Source: Theropithecus gelada
Taxonomy: Eukaryota; Chordata; Mammalia; Primates; Cercopithecidae
Reading direction: 5' to 3'
NCBI RefSeq assembly: GCF_003255815.1
Contig: NC_037670.1
Coordinates: 24,277,459 to 24,341,458, forward strand
DNA: 64,000 bases
Both the position numbers and the translations under genes were made by a program. Positions 33,540-45,912 of this stretch are shown in pieces (position 1 is the stretch's first letter; each line of letters begins with the position of its first letter). The notes under the pieces were generated by a model, which was given only the letters and a program-made list of their open reading frames with translations, ran no database searches and was not told the DNA's origin.

Positions 33540-36500
33540 GTAAGTCCCGCGCCCCACGCGACCTGCCCGGCTCCCGCCCTGGTGACGGCGGCTGCTGGGA
33601 CGGGGACAAAGGCAGCCGGGTGGCCTTAGGGGCGCACTCTGCAGGGCCCTTCCGACGGCGCCGGGACAGGTGGGGCGTGCAGCGCCGGGAGGGACGGCTC
33701 GCCAGTGCGGGGTCCCCTGGAGGCGCGTGCAGTCAGGTGCGGATGGAGATGAGGGGGCACCCCGAAATTGACAAGGGCCAGGAGAGCACACCGCAGGGAC
33801 TTCATGTGGGGCCCTGACCGAGAGGTTGTTTGTCCTTGTCTGGAATGGAAATCAGGGTTGAACTAAAGCTCACGCTTGGCCTGAAGTAGGCACCAGGTGT
33901 GAGGCTGGGCTGTCACTGTCCGCTGGGTCCTGATGGTGGAATGACTCCCGACGGCGCCCTCCCGCACACGCCGCAACACGGGCTCTGGCACCAGCTCTCA
34001 GCGCCAGGAGCGGTCCCTGTCCTCTCCCACTCTCAGTCTCCGTCTTTTCACCTTCCTATTCCTCAGCCTGCAGCTGTTATGTTGATTTGCCTCCAATTTA
34101 CCACTCTAATTGCAAAACTTGGCATGTTAAAAAAAATATGGTCTTTATTTTATCAGCTAGCCTTACCTGGTTTCTGTCTGAAATACATCATCCGTTTATT
34201 GCTATGGTATATTGCATAGATGCATAGAGGCATTAATTATCTTTTAAGTACAAGATACATGCTGTTATTAATAGCAGACTACACTGCCCAATAAAATGGA
34301 TAAACAAGTTCAATGAGAATGTGGATTTAATACAACTCTTGGTTGATTTAAAGATAATTTCCTTTATTCTTCAAAATAACATATTCCTCTGTGCTACAGG
34401 TTTCACACTCACATATCTCTATAGCTTTTGTAATTCAGAAAACTTTCAATGTGAATACAAATACATTTTATTTTTCCCTGGGTGACATACATAGGACACA
34501 GAGTTTATTTACCTTTGGGACTATTTTTGACTGTTTTCCATTCTCTCCGAGTAGTTTAGAGCCCCGGAAGGGAGAACTGTCACAGTCCCGAAGTTAACCC
34601 TTGCTCCGCCGGCATTGGCTGGTGCCCACTCCCGGGGCAGACCAGAGCTCAAAGCCTTCATCCATAGGAGGATCAGGCAACAGACGTTGTGAAAAACCCA
34701 ATCATGTAAATTAATTCACCATGTGTCAAGTTATTAATAAGCTAATTACACCATCGAAATTATAATTCTAGCAGAAAAAGGGTGACCGCTGCAAACTTGT
34801 GGCTAACATGTCAAGTTTTACAATTCTCAAGAAAGGCTTTAGAAGAGCTACACACATCACAAATGCTATTTGCCATTTGGTAATCCTAGCTTCGGTTTGG
34901 GTCAATGGCTTTTGGAAAGTACACTAAATTAGTAAATGGGTAATCTATCTCGAGATATTTGTTAAGGAATATATAATTCCAGTGACACTTAAAATTTCAG
35001 TTTCTTCTCTTTTGTAACATTTTATAATTACTTCATTCTATTTTAAAAAATTAGAGTAGAATTGTATATTATTTCACATTTATCTGTTATTTCATGAGGA
35101 ATTATTGATAATTTAATCTGATACGAATTCTTTAGCTAAAATCTAGAAAATTAGCATTTACCATTGAAGGGATTGTGTGAGGGGCCTGCATGCACACCTG
35201 TATATGAACTTCCCCCCTCCATTTTCCACGTTTTGCTTTGTTATTAAAGAAAAACCTTGTTGAATTTTTAATCTTATAAAATCAGATATTTTATTTGTTG
35301 TAAGACCTAAGATCCCAATGGAATCCCAGATACATAAGTAAGAAGGAAAGCATCTCTGAAAGACGTCAAAAGGAATTTGTAACTTACATAGTATTCTACA
35401 ATGTTATATGTTATGTATATTTTAAACGTATCATATTGTAAGTAGGGTAATAGGAAACTTTCAACACTTTTTTTTTCTAAAAGTAATATTGGCTTTGATT
35501 TTTTTTCTTGCTATCTTTAAACGAAAGATAAATAAAAGGGGGTTTTATTTCTTCTCAAAACAGAAGAGCTAATGTTTCTGGAATCGTTTCCTATTCCCAG
35601 GCAAAAACCGATAGCAAGTCAGCCCCAGTCCTAGGATCTGGAGTGGTGGGAAGACATTGTCATACTGAATAAACGTCTACGTTGCCTGTTATTTCATACA
35701 ACTCCATTGAGAAGGTGTCGACACAGAGCCACCGACATTTCTAATGCGACTTATGGAGTCTGGGAAGCAGTTTGGTCAAGGTGGCAAAATCCCAGCTCTG
35801 TGATGCATCAAGTCACTTCTCAGTTTAAATTGACAGCTGATCTCTCTGAATGCAGGTCTCTTTTTGTCACCTCTTTGCTTTTTTACCCTTTGCGTCCGAG
35901 GCAGTTTTCCAGAGAGGAGGAGGATGGCAAAGGAGTTCTTTTTTCCTTCCCCAGTGTGTAAGGATACTTGGGCTTTCCCAGGGAGCATGGTCCTTCACAA
36001 TACAGCTATTGTTTAATGTTCTACACCTTGAATTTGAACCTTAGGAGCAACATTTGTAAGAAAAATAGGCTGATGTGACAGAGACGTTCAGATCTTTGGG
36101 GCACAATTTCAGATGATTATGATACTTGGTGGCAGTGGCGCGAGTAGGGGCTTTTTGAAAACTCTGAAAATCACTGCGGTATTTGAAGATGCTCATGCTT
36201 GGCAGTGACCAGCCACCCCTCCATATGGTTGCTGTTCCTTGCATGATAGCATTCTCCCTGGTGTTTCCCGCACCCTTATTAGGGGTCAGTTAATTAGTTG
36301 TCCATTATGCATTGTCAGTGTAGGGACCTCTCACAATGATTGATTGAAAACAGTTATTTTGTAAACAAACAACAGCGGGAGTTTTCCAATGCCTGGGCTG
36401 TCACCTGAACCAGTTCAACATAGCTAAAAAAGTTAAAAGTTAAAAGGGAGATCTTCCCCTTTTAACCTAATCTTTTATTGAAAACATTTTCATATGAAAA

Positions 36501-39500
36501 AGGGAGAGGCTTGAATGCTTCGTGTTTGTAACGTTGCAAAGTCTAGTGAAGGTAGTGAAGGAGGGTGAGCTAAAATTACTTTGCTAAATTTAAGTGCAAG
36601 TAAAATGTAGACAACACCAAGAAATTAAAGGGTGCGTCTAAAAATGGAGCGCCGGGTCTAAGTTTTAGATTTAAACCAACTTTTAAGTTCTCCTATTTTT
36701 AGGGTCGCATGTCATAATCTGGGAGACCCTGATTGCGTATGAGAAACAGTAATTTTACAATGAAAGTAAGGGGTTTGGTTATGTTGACTCAGTGCGTGTT
36801 CAGAAGAATGTGCAAAGGATGTCTCATTATGCGACTCTGTCCTATTCAGAATGACTATATGAGACAATGGAAATACCCTTCAAGTGTGTAAAATAGGCCA
36901 TTTGAATTAATTTATCACTTTTTTTGTTATGATCCCAGAGAAATAGACATCAGATGTGATCTGGGACAAATCTTTAGTGTGTCTAAAGGTTTTTCAAACC
37001 TAGATTTGTAGCTGCCTCCTTTTAAAGCCTAACCTATGATTTTTGAATTGTTTTAGTGGGAATGAGATTTTTATACCTGCTTTTGTCTTATATGTGATCC
37101 CTTTTAAGGATAACATTATTGCAGTAATTATTCCCTCTGCAAAACATACTCTGGGGGAAAAGCCATCTCTCTAAGGAACAGGAAAGAAAACAGGTACATA
37201 TAGAATGACTTTTAAAAAATAGGAAACTTATTTTCACTAGATGTAAGCATTCAGCAAAAGTTCCCAAATGTTCATCTGAAAGTGTAGAAATGCATTTGCA
37301 CCTCAGTTTTGAGAGCAGGGGAGCAAAGGAGTGAAGCCTTATTTAGTGAAGTACTATCGTCCCGTTTCCATTAAGTGATTCTCTGTTACTGGCGGAAAGA
37401 TTAATTTTCTTTATAACTGTGTGGAAAGAGTGGGCTATGCATTCTTGGGGCTCACTAAAGTACTTAGAGTTGTAAAGTAAAAGAAAGATGAAATTGGAGC
37501 ATGCACGCTTTTCTGCACGCCTGGCAGGGAGGTTTGTGTGACTATCTTGAGGAAATATTAGCTTGTGCAAAGTCAGAAGCTGCATCCTGGAATCAGATTA
37601 GCTGGAGTTGTGAGTCTTTCCATCTGAGCTAAGATGGGCAGTAAGAGAATCCCAAGATCTTAGTAAATCTGTTAGTTACCTATTGCCTTAATTTAATAAA
37701 TTGATTGAAATTGGCCATAGAAACCTGCTGTTCCTTCTTGATTTGCAGACGTGAGTTCCTGAAATCCAGGCAGCCCTTGATGTCTCGATGGCCCCATGAC
37801 ATGGGACATGCTCTGCTGTGTCCCTTCGTGGGTCCTGTCACTGGAGCTTTCCATCTGTAGGGGCTGCTGCCAGCTTTGGAGCCTGAACCTCTCTGCCCTC
37901 CCTGGAACCCCCCTCCAGCAAGAAACCCCTTTGTAATATTCTTGTCTTTCATCCACAGACCCTTGCCTGCTGCTGGGGCCTCTGCAGGGGCAGTGGTTTC
38001 TCATCACGTGTGGGCTGGCGGGGGGCACAGTGAAGAGTAGGGGAGGGAGAGAGCCCTGGCCTCTGGGGACCTTAAAGCAATATTTCATGGAAAGCCTGTT
38101 CTCCAAGGCAGGCAGATTCTGCAGTACTACCTGCAGTTCCTCCAATTTGCCCTGTTCACCAAATAATTTGAGTGGGCAGAGCTGGGTACCAGCCTTTACT
38201 TAGAGCTGTGTTTCTGTTGAAAAGTGGGGCCCAAGTGTGTATTAACTAATTTAAGAATTGGGTGCTGAAATAAGAGTCTGTTGGTCATGTTGGTGTCCCC
38301 CAAAAATTCACGTCTTAAAACCATGACTGTTTCATGGTTACAGTGACAGCGCTGCTTACATTCTGAAAATCCACAGTCAAGCCTCAATAAGCCTGAAGGG
38401 AATTTGGCCTGATTAAATGGTTCTTTTTAGTTGTTCATAGTCAGATGTCACCCGTCACACACAATTAATTTGTACGGAGTCAAGTGCGTTCCACACACGT
38501 TGCTAAAGGGTGAGAAGAGGGGATAGCAAGGTGAATTTCCTGGCAATCAAGCTGATTATCCATTTACCATGTATGGTGGGAGATGCTGAATGCTAGCGCA
38601 ATGCTGTGTTCTTAAAATGAGGACTCTTGGGAGAATTGGGAAGGTTAGGCACAGGCAAAGCAGGAATTTCAGAAACACGGGAGACCTCCCTGGACCCACC
38701 TCTGTGTGCAAAGGAGGCTTGGAATTCTGCTTGACGTGAGAGTGAACGGAGGTCTCAGGGTTCAGAGGAAGGAGTGAAAGAGGCTATTATGAGGGCCCTG
38801 TGGGAGGAAGAGGGGATGACTGTGGCACAACTTAGGAAGGGAAAACTTTAGACCTCAGCACTGAAGGAGGTGCATTTCAGGATTTCTGCATGGGAAATGC
38901 AGAGATCTAAGCAGAGTATAAATAATAAGTGAAGCATGTGCTAGTAAAGTGAAATGTTTTGAAACAGAAACCACTCACGTTTACAATCTCAACATAAAGC
39001 TTTTTAATTAAATGTATCAGAAAGCTGAGATTTCTTTTATTAGGAAATGAGGTAAAAACATTTTGAAAAGAAACTAAGTGCTAATTGAGAAACGTTCTAA
39101 GAAGATTTCATATGTTGAATGGATTCTCATTAAAATTATCCCCAACCTCACAAAGCTGATGTGAGCCTGCTGCCAGATTTACAAATCTGGGTCTATAATT
39201 GCACAAAGTTTAAACTTGCCTTGTGCAAGGCTTGCTTTTTCTGCAGTTCAAGATACAGCAGCAAGAGGACAGAATAAGCAAAAGTGGCGGAAAAATTTTC
39301 TTCTTCAGTATTGAAAAGTACTTTCTGGTCTATTTGACCGTGGCAGTAAAACTTACTTAATGACAGAGTTTTAAAATAGAAATAATTACAGTAAAAATCA
39401 AATCTAGGGAGTCTTCTGGAGAAGAGATGTTAGATCAGCATATTATTAGTATTTATCCCCAATTCTGGAAACCTTACCTAAAGGCCCTGCCATTAGAACG

Positions 39501-39545
39501 GAGAGGAATAGTATTGATTACTACTTGAGGTATCAAAGTAAACGT

Positions 39546-39841
39546 ATTTTATTTATTTATTTATTTTGAGATAGAGCCTTGCTCTGTTGCCCAGGCTGGA
39601 GCAATGGCACATTCTTGTCTCACTGCAGCCTCTGCCTCCTGGGTGCAAATGATTCTCCTGCCTCAGCCTCCCGAGTAGCTGAGATTACAGGCACCTGCCA
39701 ACAGGCCTGGGTAATTTTTGTAGTAGAGACAGGGTTTCGCCCTGTTGGCCAGGCTGGTCTCCAACTCCATACCTCAGGTGATCTGCCCGCTTTGTCCTCC
39801 CAAAGTGCTGGGATTACAGGTGTGAGCCACTGCGCCTGGTC
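39546..39841 (-). mobile_element. Alu (AluS/J-like)
   Basis: A (ttta)n tail, then a reverse-complement Alu ending ccactgcgcctggtc. First mobile element after the repeat-free stretch. Confidence 0.92.
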
Positions 39842-40831
39842 AATGAAAGGATTTTATAGATGAAATAGTATCAGTTCTGAAGATCGAATATCTCTTAATG
39901 AAACTGAATATATTTTTGCAGTTTTCTAAGACTTGTAAATATAAGTGATTAAACAGAATGTCCCACAAGGGCAGTTCCTTCTAAGTACCCCATAGCCAAA
40001 TTGTAAAACCAAAGGTAAGTCAATAAAATCATTTCGTAAGTATGTGTAACCCACAGTAAGGGCTGTATTTGCTTGTACATTAAGACACATTTGTAAATGC
40101 ATTTAGCATCAATATAAACTTTTTCTTTGCAAAAGTAAGCATTAAATTGTATTAATTTTTCTTTGTTGGTCTTAAGCCACCTGGAAATACGTTTTTGAAT
40201 TAAAATATGTTGAGCATCTATTAAATGAGAGCACTGTCCCAAAAAAGAGATGGGAGCATAAGTCATACAGGGACTGTTAAGACATGGGACACATCTAGAG
40301 ATTAGACAAACAACTGTGAATTTAGTGGGAGAAGCCAGAACATTCCTCTATGGAGCCCGCCTATCCACCTGTCTGTCTGACTGCAGCAATTAGTGGCATG
40401 CTTGAATTTCTCTGTCTTCCACAAGTTGTGTTGACAGGTATACAAAACTACCACCCCTTTTACTTCAAATAGCTAAGTTTAATTGAAGAGAGGAGAATCC
40501 CCCCTTGCAAGGACTTTCTAAATTCAGTGTCCTTAGGATAAATACCTACAGGTGGAAATTAATGCAGGACAAGTGGAATACCTCAGAATTCAGGGAATGC
40601 TGAGTAGGCAGAGATCAGTGGGCAGTCAGATTTGACTCAAAGTGTGAAAGTACAGGACTCCAGTGGCAGAGGGGGTGCTCCGGATCATGGGAAAGGCATA
40701 TGCAAAGGAAGAGAGGCTAGAAGCTACAAACTGTATGGTGGAATGGCAAGCTGTCCATTTAGTCCATTTTTTTGCCTTATGTTCTATGCAAGACACTGCA
40801 GAAGCCTTGGGTAATGCCTTCAGGGAGGCAA
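39842..40831. other. No gene or repeat recognised
   Basis: About 1 kb of AT-rich unique-looking sequence. Confidence 0.35.
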
Positions 40832-41150
40832 AATCCAGAAAGAGGATGAATTCGTATGCTATGGAATCTAGAGAGGGAGGTGAGCAAGAATGCCATGGAA
40901 TTGGGGCAGACATTGACACCACAGAATCTAGAAAGGAGGGGAACATTCACATTGTGGAATCTAGAAAGTGGGCGAATGTGCATGCCATGGAATCTAGAAT
41001 CTAGTTGGTGGATGCAAATGCCATGTAATCTGGAAAGGAGTTGAACATACTTGCCATAGAATCTAGAAAAGGGGTGAATGCTTGTGTCATGAAATCTAGA
41101 AAGGGGGTGAACGTGCACGTCATGAAATCTCGAAGGAGATGAGTTCACAC
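40832..41150. repeat. 33-bp minisatellite, about 10 units
   Basis: Units begin aatctagaaa and run to catgccatgg or a variant. Unit starts are near 40832, 40865, 40899 (short, 26 bp), 40925, 40958, 40991/40998 (split), 41027, 41060, 41093 and 41126. Most are exactly 33 bp. Because 33 is a multiple of three, frames stay open on both strands, giving an 11-residue repeat of the type LSRFHxxxxHP on the minus strand. No gene context supports translation. A variable-number tandem repeat is likely. Confidence 0.92.
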
Positions 41151-41635
41151 ACCAACAAGAGTGGCATCCTCAGTGGGACAACCTGGTTGGACTGGGCCAG
41201 CATGGCAGTGAACAGGGCTCTAGACTGTGTGGCAATGGAGGAGATGTTCCTGAGCAGGGAGACAGCCTCATGCAGTGCACTGGGTTTGCTGTAGGGCCGT
41301 TCATGGGCATTCAGGTCTTTCTTTCTTATGAAATCATTGAAGGATTTCATTTTTAGCCTGAGCATCAGGAGTCATTGTCTGAGCATTTGGTTGTATTTCA
41401 TTATCTGGAGACGTGTGAATGACCCAACTCCAGCAGATATGTAAGACCCTGAGGCCTGCCTGGCAGGCCATTGCATTCCTAGCTCGAGTTTATGTTGTTA
41501 CCCTTGTTTCCCTTTAGCTTCATCTTTATTTTTTATTTTGCTTCTGAATTTTAAACAACCTTGTCATATTGCATATACCCTTGTAGACCACTTTGAGTCC
41601 CTTTTTGGGAACAAGGTAGAGTATAAATAACATAA
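41151..41635. other. Unassigned sequence with coding-like relic and CR1/L3-like tail
   Basis: The minus strand from about 41365 to 41130 reads as a fairly protein-like stretch (ERPYSKPSALHEAVSLLRNI and on), with a frame break just upstream. I do not recognise the family. At about 41,580-41,632 the plus strand has gaccactttgagtccctttt and agagtataaataac, like a CR1/L3 LINE 3' end. Both readings are weak. Confidence 0.3.
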
Positions 41636-42074
41636 AATAGAATCATGCAATCAAAAAGCAATTGACGCCATTCCATAGGAAGATCAGAGGATCACAGCAT
41701 GCTACCTGGAGGCTGAGGCCCGTAAGCTGTGCCATGGCATGTTGGATCTGGATTGGCAGAGATGGTAGAGGTAGCAGCGGGCAGGAGGGTGGGGGAGTCA
41801 GGCCCACCGGTGTGTTTGGAGGGTGGAAGTGTTATGTTACCTGGGAGTGGGTCACAGTGTGGAAATTGACCAAACCCTCTGGGGTGTTGGAGGGATCGGA
41901 CCAGACACCTACTTCAATATCTCAGGTATAAAGTTAAGAGGTAAGGAAGAAAGTAATCTTATGGAAGGGAAGGGAGAAGTGTGATGTTGTGGAAGGTGGC
42001 AGGTGACATTCACTCATCAGATGGTATAGCCACAGGAGACATGTTGCCAGGACCATCTTCACCATGGCTCTTTG

Positions 42075-42240
42075 TAGGAGGTGCTCTAATTGTCCTCATT
42101 TTCCAGAATAGCAAAGTGAGGCTTAGGAGTGCTGAGCACCTTGCCTGGAGTCACACGATAGTGGTAGCCAGTGCAGCATCAGAACCAGGCAGGCTGACAC
42201 TGAGATCCACCCATGCGACTCTGCTGTATGTAGTTATCTT
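42075..42240 (+). mobile_element. MIR SINE
   Basis: ctcattttccagaatagcaa, gtgaggcttaggagtgctg, ccttgcctggagtcacacg and atcagaaccaggcaggctgac follow the MIR core in order. Confidence 0.75.
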
Positions 42241-42319
42241 GGTCAGAGCAGCAGGCCTGTTACGGAAGTGACCAGAAGGGAGCGAGGGACGTGGAGGCAG
42301 AGTCCGTGTAAGGTCCTAG

Positions 42320-42634
42320 CAGTGCTGGGCAAAAGAAATAGAACGTGAACCTCAGGGGTAGTTTTAAATCTTCCAGTAGCCAAATTAAAAAAGACAGGGA
42401 CAGGTGAAATTAATTTTAATAATGTAATTTATATAACACATGCTGAAAATATTATCATTTCAAATGTAATCAGTGTAAAATATTGATGAGATATTTGACT
42501 TTATTTTTTTCTATATGAAATCTTCAAAATCCATTGTGTAGTTTATACTTACAGCACCTCTCCCTCTGGACTGATCACATTTCAAGGGCTCCATAGCCAC
42601 ATGTGGCTAGTGGCCCCCATGCTGAACAGTGCAG
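42320..42634. mobile_element. hAT-type MITE, near complete
   Basis: The left end cagtgctgggcaaaagaaat and right end ccatgctgaacagtgcag are inverted-repeat-like. The body has acaggtgaaattaattttaa, atgagatatttgacttta, cttacagcacctctccc and gccacatgtggctagtggc in the order of a common MER1/Charlie-group element of about 315 bp. No transposase is encoded. Confidence 0.75.
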
Positions 42635-43336
42635 GTCTGTTTAGCTCAGGAATTCAAATTTGATATAATGAGCGACCACAACGTCTATTATGTAACTTGG
42701 CCACAGGAGTAGATGTTTTGTGATCTTATGTAAGGAACCAGATATGATAGCAATAGAAAATTGAATGCCAACGTGACGTGTTCGGTACTAAATCTGCAGT
42801 TTTTACATTGGAGGGAAAAATGTATGTATGATTTCCTGTTGAGTCACTTCATACTTTTAAAGGGCAAAATAAAATATCGATTTTCAGGCCAAAACTTTGT
42901 ATGCCTGGTAACAAATAGTACGGCTTTTGTTGGAATCATGCTGTGACAACTCCATGCAAAAAAATGCTATTTGAATATCTTCTATTTAAAGATAATTCCA
43001 GCCTGATGACAAATTTCTTATTTTGCATGTTTCTTGAGAATAATACAATTAATTATTTTGAAGAACGGCATTCTTAAAGTGCCAGCATCCCAGAGGAAGA
43101 AAGCATATCAACTAAATGTATTGCTACAGAATTAACCTTTACAAGGACGTATTCACACTATTTGATCATGACAAGTTGCACATAACGCAAGCCTTTCCCT
43201 TCATTTGTGATACTGAAGCTTATGGCAAAGTCTTCTGAAGTCAGTCCATAGTGCTCACATGCCATTTGTTATTATCGATGTGCTATATGTGTGCTATATG
43301 TGATGCATCAGTGAGTAAGCATTAGCCTTTTAACTA
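42635..43336. other. No gene or repeat recognised
   Basis: AT-rich unique-looking sequence. The part near 42,990-43,070 is rich in ATTA words. Confidence 0.35.
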
Positions 43337-43341
43337 TGCTA

Positions 43342-43346
<5 letters not shown>

Positions 43347-43378
<32 letters not shown>

Positions 43379-43670
43379 ATTTCTTGAGACAGAGTCTCGC
43401 TCTGTTGCCCAGGCTGGAGAGCAGTGGTGCAATCTTGGCTCACTGCAATCTCCGCCTCCTGGGTTCAAGTGATTCTCATGCTTCAGCCTCATGAGTAGCA
43501 GGGACTACAGGTGCATGCCAACATGCCCGGCTAGTTTTTTGTATTGTTAGTAGAGACAGGGTTTTGCCGTGTTGCCCAGGCTGGTCTGGAACTCCTGAGT
43601 TCAGGCAATCCTCCTGCCTCAGCCTCCCAAAGTGTTGGGATTATAGGCGTGAGCCACCGTGCCCAGCCTG
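43347..43670 (-). mobile_element. Alu (AluS-like) with long T-run
   Basis: A T-run of over 25 bases and a reverse-complement Alu ending ccaccgtgcccagcc. Perfect 10-bp duplication tgctactctt at 43337-43346 and 43671-43680. Confidence 0.95.
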
Positions 43671-43680
43671 TGCTACTCTT

Positions 43681-45877
43681 AAAGTTAAGATTTCATTTAA
43701 TTTTTTGTGCAAAGTAAGAAACTTCACTAGCAGATTCTTACTCATTCACATTTTCCTGAATAAGAGATTTGTTTTTAGTTCCAGTAGCTGGTCTCTAGCA
43801 AATTTCTCATCTGTGGTTCCTTGTAGATAAGTTTGCTTTCATTATCGCTAGTGCCTATTAAGAGAATTTCACTCTTATTGTTTTGCTTTATTTTTCCCGG
43901 TGGGCAGTGCTTACTGTAAAAATAAAATAAAACAAAAACTGCTAAATAAAATAAGTGTGGCTTCTCTAGACTCTAATCACCATATTGAATTTTATGCCTA
44001 ATGCAGCACAATTATTGGTAACCAAACAGTAAAGGAGAAGGAAAACTGTGGTTTATTGAAACACCCCACCAAACCCGAAAGCTCAAACCAAGGAGCATGG
44101 CTGTGTGTTCTCGTGTCTAGCATTATATGTCTCTGGTGCGTTACGATGCTTCATTGTAGGGTCATCTAAGGACAAATGGAACAGCAAGACTTTATCTTGT
44201 GTACTGCAGACTCCCCAGCTTTCAAATGCAGGCAGTGAGTTGGATTTTGTAGTAGAATCTTGTTTCGTCCTATAAGGAATGTGGGCCAACAGGTGTGAGC
44301 CGTTTAGAGGTAACTGAAATTCTATTCCAAGACCTCCTGCACGTCCATTTGATGCCGTAAGCTGCATTCAAGCATTGTAGTTTCCTATCAGAGTACAAAT
44401 TTAATTTAAAGTCTAAATTATATTCGAGGAGTCTGAAGCCCATTAAGACTTCTTAAACAATTCACTTGAGGTTACGTTCAGTGAACATGTGTAAATATGA
44501 GAACGTGTGAGGCAAGTGGTCTAAACACAGAATGAATACGAGACCACATTGATGTAAGCCACATGTGCTTAAAATCTTGTCAGAAAAAGCATCTCATCCC
44601 TGGTAACCAGAACGTTCGGCTGGCCGTGTGGCTTGCAGGGAAGGGTGTCCAGGTGCCTCTGTGCTTGGGCCTTGCAGCTTTGCCACATCATCAAGGAAGA
44701 CCTTTGAGACCAACGCTACATCATCAGCTCATGGGTGTGGCTCTCAGCTGCAGAGCAACAGGGGAGACAGAAACCCCCAGGGTGCTGCCTGCCTCAGCCC
44801 TCAGTGGTGCCAAAACATCCGTTCCCCATCAGCGTCTCAGGTTGGGTGTCCGCGGGTGCGAAATGGCTGAAATGTACTCTTGGAAACTGTTGTGTTTAGT
44901 TAAACTTGGATTAATGACAACCGTCGAGTTTATTTTTTCCTTTGGGCTGAACAGTTTTCATATGTTATAGGGATGTGTGGGTGGATTCAGAGAAATGGCA
45001 AGTGACTTCCAGTACAGTGAGCTCATAAAGGCATCTAAGCATCGCTGAGCAGGGCCCTGTCCTCACTGTCTCTGAGCTTCTAGACCTTCTGCCTGGGCAC
45101 GTCCTTCCTTACGTGTTCGGACTCACAGCTCTGAAGTGTCATCTTTAGTGAGGTTTCTCCTGCAGTCGACACACCCAGGGACTAAAAGAAACAAGCCGGC
45201 GAGTCTAATGAAATCAGGCTGCAGATCTGAAGTGCTTTTGGAATATCCTGCCCCTGCTTTCTGTCTTCTGTCTGGTTTTCATGGAAATTTGTGTCTGGGA
45301 ATGAGGAGGAATCGGAGTGGATTTGCTGGAGGCAGGTGCCTGTGTTCTTTGGCCCTTGCCATTAGGAGTCAGGACCAAGGAACTTTGGAAGAGGTGGAGG
45401 AGGCAGAGGCCGTGGGAGATGCGATGAGCACGGTGCAATCTTTATAAGACAGCGGGGATTTCCACAGACTTCCCGATTTTTGAAAATCATTCATAAGCCT
45501 GCCCTCGTCTGGGATTTTCAGGATAGAAAACATACCCCATTTACTGTCCACACTCCATAAATTACCCTTTCAGATTGTTGCAAAGTTATTTTTTGCGTTC
45601 TGTGATGCTTGCATACATAAGCTCTGTGATTGTGAGTAAAATGCCTCCATTTCTTTCTCCAGCAAGGACCCGGACAGTGCTGGTCAGGACAACGTGCAGT
45701 AGTGTCACAGCCCTGTTTGAAATACAGGCTACTTCTCCAAAAGGGTGGGAATAAATGCTGGCCCAACCCTGATTTAAAAAGATTAAAGAAGAAATGGAAA
45801 TGAGGATCAGAATTAGTTACGTTTGCACTGGCAAAGGAAGCGAGATTAAATACTTGCTTTCAGTCTTTGCTCCAAGC

Positions 45878-45912
<35 letters not shown>

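Larger units (their letters stand above)
32320..33740. promoter_or_regulatory. CpG island promoter
   Basis: GC content and CpG density jump from the AT-rich surroundings at about 32,320 and fall again near 33,740, with the densest part at 32,480-33,600. It contains a NotI site (33329-33336), a GC box (33284-33293), an inverted CCAAT box (33348-33352), a (CCTCCT)-type pyrimidine tract (33001-33072) and a CA/CG alternating tract (33154-33264). No TATA box is seen, as usual for such promoters. Plus-strand splice donors at 32420 and 33539 suggest rightward transcription. Leftward divergent transcription is possible. Confidence 0.85.
28658..39545. other. Transposon-free region around the CpG island
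   Basis: In about 10.9 kb I recognise no Alu, L1, LTR, MIR or DNA transposon, although both flanks are dense in them. The region is AT-rich apart from the CpG island, with many homeodomain-type TAATTA/ATTA words. It holds no open frame that I accept as coding. Transposon-free regions of this size are known to cluster at genes for developmental regulators. That reading is inference; the lack of recognisable repeats is what I see. Very old repeats could be missed by eye. Confidence 0.6.

Noticed and set aside
33112..33543. Plus-strand open frame of 143 codons ending near the donor
   Set aside because: It is a translation of the CA/CG tract (His/Thr/Arg/Ala-rich) and has no family similarity.
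32747..33791. Long minus-strand open frames (200-230 codons) in the CpG island
   Set aside because: They are Arg/Ala/Gly/Glu-rich translations of GC-rich and CTCCTC repeats, overlap in several frames and show no domain. High GC removes stop codons by itself.
37693..38145. 150-codon minus-strand open frame, and an acceptor-like ttgtctttcatccacag ending at 37958 on the plus strand
   Set aside because: The frame has no recognisable family, and the acceptor has no matching downstream donor that gives a sensible exon.
40832..41150. Repeat array as a CRISPR-like locus
   Set aside because: Units are contiguous 33-mers without unique spacers, in a primate genome.
45820..45910. 29-base A-run as the tail of a processed pseudogene or SINE
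   Set aside because: No recognisable parent sequence lies upstream and I see no target-site duplication.
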